From: Chondrosia reniformis
Lineage: Eukaryota; Porifera; Demospongiae; Chondrillida; Chondrillidae
Direction: 5' to 3'
Assembly: GCA_947172415.1 (NCBI GenBank)
Contig: OX359200.1
Coordinates: 1,800,501-1,864,500, forward strand
Length of the DNA: 64,000 bases
In this document: positions 34,373 to 43,585 of the stretch, one piece after another
How the letters are laid out: each line of letters begins with the position of its first letter
Position numbering within the stretch: the first letter of the stretch is position 1
The notes under the pieces: model-generated
The model's database searches: none
What the model saw: only the letters and a program-made list of their open reading frames with translations
What the model was told of the DNA's origin: nothing
Program-made: the position numbers and the translations under genes

Positions 34373-36260
34373 CAGTTGAAACTCATTAAGACAAGCTTTT
34401 ATGGGACCCACAAAAATTAGTTCTTATTATCAGATGTTCTCATTATCAGAATGCTTGTATAAAACTATAACAGCATCAAGATATATTGATATAGATATAT
34501 GGTCATTATTGATTTATTGAGCATCAGCAACATATATTTAACAGATTTCGACCCGGAAGTCTTCATCAGCAATAACTTCCGGGTTGAAACGGCCGAATCT
34601 GTTAAATATACATATGTATGTTGCTGATGCTCAATAAATCATTGATTACCATAATAATCACAACAAATACTCCCTATTACTGCACAATAAGGTATAATGC
34701 TACACAGGGTGAAAGTAATCAGTAAGTTTGCTTTGAACTTCCTTCTGTTGCATAGAGGAGAAAATGAACCCTTCTAAATCACAGATGCATTAAAGAAACT
34801 GGCACTATTCCCGGTTTTACTAGTTTCAATGTAAGGCGAAGATTGTGAGGCTCTTGAGGGCTTCAAAGGGAAATGGTGGCTTAATGGGATCTCTAACATT
34901 ATCTTCTTCTTCTTCATCATCAGAGTCCTTTACCTCTCTAACTCCATTCTTAAACGTTTCTTTTACTTCTGAAATGATGGAGCTGTCAGTGATCTCCTCA
35001 CTAATCATTAAACTATTGTTAACCATTACAAAATCCTCAAAGGTGGCACCTTTATGAACATCAAACCTCTCCTAAATGTCATTCACATTCGCTCCTACTG
35101 TGATGTCTGTTGATTCTTCTTCAGGTTCCAGTTGATTCACAAATATTTGGAATCCAGTGCAGCATGCCAAAAACATGCATACCACAATAGTTCACTATTC
35201 CACAGCATTCCATGCTGAATTGCACCATACAGATGACATATAGCACATTCACTGAAAAATTCCTCCTTGATGTTAATGGCAGCCATCTTGTTAAGGGTCA
35301 AATTTTTCTATAGTGTACTTTTACATTTTTGATGATGCCTTGATCCATTGGTTGTAACTTACATAGAAGTCCATTAACCACAAGATGTGCCGGGCAACTC
35401 TCAACAAATAGGAGAACCTTGTGTTTATCTTCTGGAAAGCACTGTCTATAACTTCAACAGCCAGGATGTGTGCAGCTCCCTTGTCATCCAATTAGCTTCA
35501 TACTTGAAGCATTGTGGGCTCTTTTTCCAATAAAGACTGCCATCCATATTAGCTGCCACTATTACAGTCAACCATTACAGGGAGAAGTTTAAAGAAAAGT
35601 CCAGAAATGAAAAAGAGAAAAGAAAAAAGAAATGTCATCTGCATTAAAATGATTTTCTGTTTGGTAATCTGCAGTCAGTAGCTGGAGTGAGACTCAATTG
35701 AGTCAGTCCAGCTACTGCCAACTTCCTCACTGACATCAGCACTATCCCCACAAATCTTCCTGAAGCTAATATTATGCCGCATTTTAAATCAACCAAAACA
35801 ACCTGTACAGCAATTAAAATCTCTGTGTCCAAAATGTATTTAGCTTTCATTTGCAGAATTGGTCCTATAATCATGGCATTCTGTGAACGTGCACATTTCA
35901 TACAGGACACAAGGGCTTCTTCAACATCTGGATAAGCCACTGTACTCATATTCTCTTTTTGAATTGAACAAATGTAGACAGATGAAATGATTGTATAATC
36001 TCTTCCGTTTTAATAATTGTTGCATGATAATGTTGACTGAATATTAAACTTTTAGGAAATTTTATCTTTGATCCGAACTTTACTCAAGGTCTTGTAAAAT
36101 ACCAACCTTCTTGTGAAAGGAAAGGGAGCTTTTTCTTTTACCATATCCATCCATAACACTAACAGAACCAACACACTGCATGCATGGTGTGTTTGTTATC
36201 CGATAATTTGAATAAAGCCAATATTTGTCTTAAGGTGTTTGTTCTAATGAGTTTCAACTG
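34373..36260 (-). mobile_element. Tigger/pogo DNA transposon, decayed, 1.89 kb
   Basis: Ends TA|CAGTTGAAACTCATTAAG and CTAATGAGTTTCAACTG|TA are inverted repeats with a TA duplication, as in pogo/Tigger elements. Minus-strand coding pieces: [33 protein letters not shown], a frameshifted MRHNISFRKICGDSADVSEE, and DDE-region pieces. An acidic EEEEDN stretch lies near the transposase C-terminus. Broken by frameshifts and stops, so inactive. It hosts the foldback element at 34508-34643. In ECI-d the same insertion is deleted to 525 bp; in ECI-b both ends are lost. Confidence 0.85.
34508..34643. mobile_element. Foldback element with hammerhead-like centre, copy c
   Basis: Outer arms TGATTTATTGAGCATCAGCA and TGCTGATGCTCAATAAATCA are complementary, continuing through TTTAACAGATTTCG/CGAATCTGTTAAA. 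The inner arms are ACCCGGAAGT/ACTTCCGGGT. Read on the minus strand the centre is TTGCTGATGAAGAC, then TTCCGGGTCGAAATCTG: a CTGATGA...GAAA arrangement. Nested in the Tigger element. Confidence 0.7.
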
Positions 36261-37133
36261 TAATTATATACCCACACATGTGCAGTTAGCTACAGTTTAA
36301 TGTGAAGTCAAAGCCTATGTATACTGATATTGTTGTTAAGACTTACTTTTGCTAAACCCATTATTCTGGGAAATATATATGAAGAGCACCCTTCAGGGTT
36401 TATGGCGATTCTTGTGAAAGGAGTGTGGAAAGTTGCAATTGCCTTGTGAGAAGGTAAGAAAAAGGAATAGACTTATATCAGAACACTGACACTTTATTGG
36501 TGAAACAGATGAGTTATATATATATGTATTTCTGATCTCCTAAATCATTAATTATTCAAATGATATTCAGAATGTCATGGTCCTACCAATGATTAGATTT
36601 AGTTAATTAGAAAAAAAGATAATTAAGGCAATGCACTGGTTTAAGCCATTAGTTCTGTAATCCACAGAACTGTCTCAGGGATAAGTCCCTTTAGACAGGA
36701 TACTAATTAGTTGGATGACTCATTAATAAGTCAACAGGTCGGCTAGCAACACTGTTATAGCAGTATTAGTTCACTGTATCTGCTGCATACACAAAGTCAT
36801 ACAGTCCTAATATGGTAACTGTGATTCCAACTGCTGGTCCATTGACAGCTGCTACCAAAGGCTTTGGGAAGTTGATGAAGGCATTTACAAAATTTCTACA
36901 AAATTATATACAGTAACTGCCATTAACAAGAGTTGCTGATACGTATGTACATATAAGGAAAAACACAAAACAAGCAATTGCAAACCCATGACAGCTGGTT
37001 ATGACCACCAGTGCTCTGCCACTTGCCACAGCAATGCTCCATCCATGTTTTCCCTCTTAAATAGTTACAAAAAAGTAGTTAGTTAATTGCCATTCACACT
37101 AATTAGTGGTGATTATCAGAATAAGCTGATGAG

Positions 37134-37265
37134 CAGAGAACTAGTCCATTTCCAGTGGAGGGCCATCCTAACCAATCAGAGAACTAGTCCATTTCCAGTG
37201 GGAGGGGTCATCCTAACCAATCAGAGAACTAGCCCATTTCCAGTGGGAGGGGCCATCCTAACCAG
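37134..37265 (+). repeat. 45-bp minisatellite, second junction
   Basis: Three to four units of the same 45-bp repeat as 30255-30583, between the truncated end of ECI-c and two-TM gene c. Copy number differs from the first junction. Confidence 0.9.
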
Positions 37266-37594
37266 GGTAACAGCGTAACTCTGTCTTGGTTTCGTTGCCA
37301 CATTTTATTATCACTGTTTCGCTCCTCCATCATGACTATCCGAAGTGCAAGCTCCTCAAGAGGACACCAAGTCTCCATCAGTCATGGACCTTGTCATCAA
37401 GTAATCAAGGTTCCATTATCACTGAACCATCCTTCTTTGTCTTTCTATTTCATCATTGTTGATATTACTTATGATGAAATAGAAAGAGAGGATATATATA
37501 TCGCTTATTTACGCCCCTTATTGTACCCAGTGTGAAGTTTAGCTATATCCGTAGACTATAATACAGCTTACGAAGGACTCACTATCAAACTTAA

Positions 37595-39541
37595 ATGGCA
37601 AGTAAGTTCAGCCATAAATCCTCTTCTTCGACTGTATGATAAAATATTGGTAGTCAACTTATATATATATAAAGCTGACTGCTGCAAGTATAAGGCAGTT
37701 TTCAGTATATAAAAATAACATGAACGAAATAGTGTGCTTGTGTATAATCGTCTAAAGGCTTTGTAATGGTATTTTTGTTTTATTTAATCAGCTGATCCTG
37801 AAAACGCGTATCCTCCACCCGATCAAACGCAAAATGCCCCGCCTATAGGCCAGCCCCAATACCCGCCTGCCCAGGGATATCCACCACAACATCAGGCCAA
37901 TCCGCCACAGTATCATGGTGAGTAATCTTCATTCTGAATTCATATGACTATGAAGGTATTAGTTTTGATTTTAATCTATATTTACTTGAAAGTTAGTTTT
38001 TATTTCATGATTTTAATGCCAGTCTTTCAACTTGATAATTGATGTGCAATATACCAATGTTAATATGGGTCCCATAAACTTAGTACTAGATATTTCTTAC
38101 ACATTAACAATCAGCCCCTATCATATTGCTCTGACATCTCTTTGAAGGAGGAAAGCTTGTAGTTTCCACATCAATAAGCTGTGCACAGGTGACATAAACA
38201 GTTACTTTAAGATCACATTTTGTATCTATCAATCAATCAATCACCCATGGGCCTTATCCCCTTTGCAGGGGGTAGCCTTACACATAATATACACAAACAC
38301 GGTAGTTAACATGGCGAAAAAAGATAAATACTCTATATCTGTCAACAGATGTAACGTACAAAATTAAACAGTAAGAGCTTCTGAAAAATTGATCCCCTGA
38401 TTATATATATTTTTAAGCATCTAATTATAATCATCATAGCCCTTAAAATATGGAAGTTAAATTCTTTATGACATCTACAGTATAAGTATAAAGATTAATT
38501 GCATGTCTCAGGCTGTTTCAAAATGAGTTCCACTTTATATTTCTGTGCTTTCTGTGGCTATGTATTATTTCGATAATTAATGATATTGTGTATTTTTATA
38601 TTCTGTTTCAATATTAGGAGATCAGCCAATTCAGTCAACTGTAAGTTAAATGTATGCACACATTTTTAAACCATTTCAAAGTTACCTATGGCACTTCATC
38701 ACTCTGCATGTCCAAGTACCTATTGCAAGCACTGTAAATCAATTTGTAGATTGGAAATTTAATGTTTGTTATGTAGGATAGATTTGATCTATATAATAAT
38801 GAATATGGTTTGTCTATCATTGTTTAATTATATATCTTTTATCATTTCACTCTATCCTGCGTCCCCAGACCACTACAGCAGTAGTTGTAACACAGCCAGC
38901 TGCTGTCACAGTAACGCATAATCAAGAAGTAGACTACAGTGGAAAGGCTATGGTAGCTCTGGTGTTGGCCATTATTGGACTCATCTTTGGTGGGACAAGT
39001 CTCATTCTCTTGGTTTGCCTTGTACCTGCTCTTATCCTGGCTATAATTGTAAGTGGGAGTTACTGGCATCACAAGAACCACACATATATACCTTGTCATG
39101 AAATCTATTATGTACATACAGAACTATACAAGTATCAAGTAATAAGAAATTTAATACCAATGAACACCTCCTCTTCATGGGTCATAATATGTTTGTTATA
39201 CTACATGTAAAAAATCTGAATAATACGTATATGGCCCCTGTTTTGATTATATATAGAGGATATAATTAAACTAACTTGAGCTCTTGAAAACCTATGTATA
39301 TTATGTATGTAGTAGTACTTCCATACATTGTTATACAACCCTTTTTTCTGTGTCCTTCCTGAAGGCTCTTTCCAGTCCAAGAGGTGAAAGTGCCAGTAAG
39401 AATGCTAGTATTAGCCTCGGACTGACAATTCTCTCTGGAGTCTGCTTTGTGGTCATTCTCATCATCGTCATTGTAGTCCCAATAGTAGTGGCAGGTGCTG
39501 CTACCGCTGCAGCTGCAAATAGCTATAGATTTTCCTCATAG
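37595..39541 (+). CDS. Pro-rich two-transmembrane protein, copy c
   Basis: Exons 37595-37601, 37792-37917, 38618-38640, 38869-39048, 39365-39541; 170 aa. The Pro-rich exon is the shortest (126 nt), the last exon two codons longer (SYRFSS end), and the TM region reads GLIFGGTSL. Promoter-proximal sequence matches copy b, including the hairpin at 37441-37488. Converges with ECI-d. Confidence 0.85.
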
Positions 39542-39821
39542 GAGGGCTGAAACTAACTATAACAGAAATAGTCTCCATTCATTTGTAGTAGCATTAATCG
39601 TCCTACATTAATTTGTACTTGCTGATTCAAAAATACAATAATGGAATAAAGATTTCTTCTATCTGCATCAAAGTTACATATCTTTTGGATGGTTCATACA
39701 ACAACAATTCACATACATGCATTCCTCTACAGTATATAATTATAAGCATGGTTGAAATTCAACATGTGTATATATAGCCAATACACACTAATAGTGTATT
39801 ATACGTATATTTTATTAGTTT

Positions 39822-42800
39822 TTACAGCTTTGATTGTTGCTTTTTGAGGAAGAAGTCATTGAGAGCCTGAAATGTTTCCTCTGACAAAGCCCTCTCTAAC
39901 AAAAGCTTATGTTCTTGTTCATTCACCTTTTCAAGCTCTTTTCTGTTGACATCCCTTATTAACTTTTTGGAAGCCAGAAGTGACTATATGTTATGTACAA
40001 TGAAAAGAAAAAATGGTCATTTAGGGAGCACACGTAATGTATATGTAGTCTCTGCGCATACATAGAGTAGTACCTCCATATTATATATAAAGGATATATA
40101 TATATATACACTTCTCTTCTGTATATATATGAAATGAATCACTAAGCAGATCCCAATTGCAAGAATGTTAATAACACGTATATAAGTGGACTGTTATTAA
40201 CACGTACGTATATAAGTGAAGTCGACTGTGTATATACATGTTAGACTGTATATATATTCCTCATTTATAAACCTTAACCATCTCACTTATATATTCAGTC
40301 TGTTATCATACTAAATCACAGTTTTACCTGTGGTGGTAGACCAGCCATGTATTGCACAACTTCATTCACTTTCTGATCAAATTCTGACAGGGGAAAGACC
40401 CGTGTCACAAGGTTCCTCTCCATTGCTTCGGTAGCAGTTACCTTTTGGTTTAGCAGCAACATCTCATTAGCCTAAACAAGACAGAATATATTTCATTAGC
40501 CTAAACAAGACAGAATATACTTCATTAGCCTAAACAATACAGAATATACTTCATTAGCCTAAACAAGACAGAATATACTTCATTAGCCTAAACAAGAGAG
40601 AATAGGTTGCGTTGCAATATATTATATAGCCGTATCTCTAACTATTTAAACTGCTACACTGGTGTCACTTATCCTAACAAATAGTTTTAATAAGAAATAA
40701 TATATTTATTCACTTTGACAGACTATATTATAGTGCTTTGTGACATGAGCCCCTAGAACAGACATAATGTGTCACAAAGCTAGCTTGATGCCTGCATGAG
40801 TCTCAACCTCCAAATATGTGTGGCATGAATAATCTATATAACACACCTTTTTAACATACGTACATTTTCTTTAGAGTAAAAGACCTATAGGGAACTGAAC
40901 CTAGTAAGAGTTTTGGACGAGGATACAAGAGTTTTCTCCTTCTTATCCACTGGGCCAGATAACTGCTTTTGAGAATTCCACCGTTCATTGATGACCCTGG
41001 GCATCTTTGTCTTCCATGAGTCCTTGGCATGTAAGGCATGGGTTTTTACATTTCAGCACTCAATATACAGTTGAAACTCATTAAGGCAAACTTTTATGGG
41101 ACCCACAAAACTTAGTTCTCATTATCAGAATGTTTGAATAAAACTATACCAGCTTCAAGATATATTGATAAAGATATGCTTATCATTGATTTATTGAGCA
41201 TCAGCAACATATATTTAACAGATTTCGACCCAGAAGTCTTCATCAGCAATAACTTCCGGGTCGAAACGGCCGAATCTGTTAAATATACATATGTATGTTG
41301 CTGATGCTCAATAAATCATAATAATCACAACAAATACTCATTATTATGATAAAAATATGTAAACGGTACTGCAGAATTGGTCCATGGCTTTCTGTCAACG
41401 TGCATATTTCATACAGGACACAAGGGCTTCTCCAACACACTGCATGGTGCGTTTGTTATCCGATAATTTGAATAAACCATGTTCATCATATACATATGTC
41501 TTTATTATACTACTAATCCACCAAAATGTTCTAACACATTCGCACAAAGCAAATATTTGTCTTTAGGTGTTTGTTCTAACGAATTACAACTGTAATTATA
41601 TACCCATACATGTGCAGTTAGCTACAGCATAATCTGTTTATGATCAATATGAGTGAAGCCAAAGGCAACGTATACTGATATTGTTGTTAAGACTTACTTT
41701 TGCTAAACCCATTATTCTGGGAAATATATATGAAGAGCACCCTTCAGGGTTTATGGCAATCCTTGTGAAAGGAGTGTGGAAGGTTGCCTTATGAGAAGGT
41801 AAGAAAAAGGAATATATTTATCAGAACACTGACACAATATTGGGGAAACAGATGAGTTACATATTTATGATCTCCTAAATCATTAATTATTCAAATGATA
41901 TTCAGAATGCCATGGTCCTGCCAATGATTAGATTTTGTTAATTAGAAAAAAAGATAATTAAGTGATCACAAGGCCATGCACTGGTTTAAGCCACTAGTTC
42001 TGTAATCCACAGCTCTGTAACAGGGATAAGTCACTCTAGACAGGATACTAATTATTCAATTCAGTTGGATGACTCATTAATAAGTCAAACAGGTCGGCTA
42101 GCAACACTCTGTTATAGCAGTATTAGCTCACTGTGTCTGCTGCATACACAAAGTCATACAGTCCTAATATGGTAACTGTGATTCCAACTGCTGGTCCATT
42201 GACAGCTGCTACCAAAGGCTTTGGGAAGTTGATGAAGGCATTTACAAAATTTCTACAAAATTTTATAACTGCCATTAACAAGAGTTGCTGATATGTATGT
42301 GCATACAAGGAAAAACACAAAACAAGCAATTGCAAACCCAGGACAGCTGGTTATGACCACCAGTGCTCTGCCACTTGCCACAGCAATGCTCCATCCATGT
42401 TTTCCCTCTTATACTAATTATAAAAAAGTAGGTAGTTATAGTTGCCATTCACACTAAATCAGAGAACTAGGCCCAATTCCAGTATATATACCATGTATAT
42501 AACATGTACAACTTCTAACAATTGGATATATGTCTTCATATGTACTTAGTTCTCCTACAATTTTCTTCAACCATCTCTTCAAACCCTCCTGGCGGGATAT
42601 CAGTAGGGGTAAAGTCATTTCCGCTGGAATAGTAGTCTCCGGCTCCTCTCGTCACTACCACCTTAACAGAGCTGTCACTGGCAGCATGTTCCAGTAGAGA
42701 TACAATCTCATCATACATCTGTGGAATGGAGGAATTATGTGCACTTTAGGTGCGGATCAGTTGCTGTATTTAGATAGAACAGGTAATAACAGCTATACCA

Positions 42801-43476
42801 CACTAGGGTATGCAAATCAATGTTTAGTGTTCTCATTAGGTGTAAAATGTCAAGTACATGCTCAATCACACAATGACTAACTACAGTAGGTTGGTTTACA
42901 TGATGACATTGCCTAAATATATGCTCATTTCACAATTCACTTCTTCTCTTTATCACTAGGCATGCATGAATAATCGAAGTGATAATCAAACCACAAGTAA
43001 TTATAATTAGTCAAACATTATAAAGAGGGAAAAACACAATAGAAGAAATTGCTCAAACCCAGGACAGCTGGTTACGACCACCAGTTGCTCTGCCACTGAA
43101 CTACAACTGCCACAGCAATACCTCCCTCATGCCTTCCCTCTTAAAATAACTACAAGCTAGTAATTGGCCTTCATTCACTGATTCTCTTTATCACCAGACA
43201 TGCATGTATGACCAGCATGCTTGGTTTATCAATTACCTCGGGGATAAAAGCGTTCTTCTTTCTAGGTCTGTTAAATACGATAGTAAGAACACCTTTCTCT
43301 TTGGTAATGATGAGACTCTGAGAACTAGTCTGAGGTTCGTATGATCTCAGCTTATATATGTTGCTAGTGTCTCCATGTAGTTTCTGCTTTGCAACTTTCA
43401 GCGAATCATCACTCGCAAAACTGTATAATCCATTTCGCCTTTCTACTAGGCCCTTAGAATCACTTCGTCTAGCCAT
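39822..43476 (-). CDS. ECI2: Enoyl-CoA delta-isomerase 2-like, copy d, no ACBP domain
   Basis: Exons on minus: 43476-43237, 42718-42546, 42252-42132, 41787-41698, 40471-40328, 39983-39822; 309 aa, frame closed. The first exon encodes a novel N-terminus ([20 protein letters not shown]) leading into [16 protein letters not shown]; no acyl-CoA-binding domain and no evident presequence. Then [29 protein letters not shown] (the Glu is in the family's catalytic position), LTATEA-type helix and terminal SKL (peroxisomal PTS1). It probably acts only in peroxisomes, unlike ECI-a. Start codons of this gene and SEH1 are 109 bp apart and divergent. Confidence 0.85.
40465..40600 (-). repeat. Five-copy 29-bp acceptor repeat at ECI-d exon 7
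   Basis: CATTAGCCTAAACAAG starts at 40465, 40494, 40523, 40552 and 40581. On the minus strand each unit contains TTTAG|GCTAATG, the acceptor plus the first bases of the exon. Only the unit at 40471 is followed by the full exon. Confidence 0.85.
40890..41017 (-). repeat. Dispersed repeat 'R5', copy 4
   Basis: Paralogue of the copy at 34195-34322, in the same place relative to the Tigger element, so it predates the segmental duplication. Confidence 0.5.
41068..41592 (-). mobile_element. Internally deleted Tigger element in ECI-d
   Basis: Left end TA|CAGTTGAAACTCATTAAG, right end GAATTACAACTG|TA. Keeps the nested foldback element (41185-41318) and a scrap of transposase (CAGAATTGGTCCATGG, ACACAAGGGCTTCTCCAAC); the rest is gone. 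Confidence 0.8.
41185..41318. mobile_element. Foldback element with hammerhead-like centre, copy d
   Basis: As at 34508-34643, with GACCCAGAAGTCTTCATCAG and CTTCCGGGTCGAAACGG. Arms are complementary over about 40 bp plus the inner 15 bp. Confidence 0.7.
42461..42484 (+). repeat. Single remnant of the 45-bp junction unit
   Basis: ATCAGAGAACTAGGCCCAAT then TCCAG: a fragment of the minisatellite at 30255 and 37134. Similarity of ECI-d to the truncated copies ends here. Confidence 0.7.
43045..43140 (-). repeat. tRNA-derived SINE (pseudo-tRNA head)
   Basis: Minus strand: GGCAGTTGTAGTTCAGTGGC then AGAGCAACTGGTGGTCGTAA then CCAGCTGTCCTGGGTTTGAG. This has the D-arm/A-box layout (TAGTTCAGTGGCAGAGC), an anticodon-like stem CTGGT/ACCAG and a T-arm-like GGGTTTGAG. 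The B box is degenerate, so it is a SINE or pseudo-tRNA rather than a tRNA gene. Confidence 0.55.
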
Positions 43477-43585
43477 TCCAATTCACACACGATTAGAAAG
43501 ACTATCTATATTATACGCATAACATATGTTTCGTCGGGCATTAGCTATATATACAAACAAATCTGTATAAGACGGCCATTTTATC
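43477..43585. promoter_or_regulatory. Short divergent promoter region between ECI-d and SEH1
   Basis: Only 109 bp separate the two start codons, so any promoters must overlap or be bidirectional. No clear TATA box; TATATTATACGC and GTCTTATACAGAT-like AT stretches are present. GACGGCCATTTTATC precedes the SEH1 ATG. Confidence 0.45.

Larger units (their letters stand above)
33250..36895 (-). pseudogene. ECI2-like copy c: four 3' exons only
   Basis: Exons on minus: 36895-36775, 36442-36347, 33891-33748, 33411-33250. Same content as copy b (NGPAVG, PEGCSS, terminal SKL). The second exon is 96 nt: two codons (Ala-Ile) are added at its start next to the acceptor. The donor of the first exon is GTGAAC rather than GTGAGC. 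Frame is open, but no 5' exons exist before the minisatellite and two-TM gene c. The same two readings apply as for copy b: truncated duplicate or alternative 3' cassette. Confidence 0.75.

Noticed and set aside
43045-43140. Functional tRNA gene
   Set aside because: Degenerate B box, poor anticodon loop and no proper acceptor stem; better read as a SINE head.
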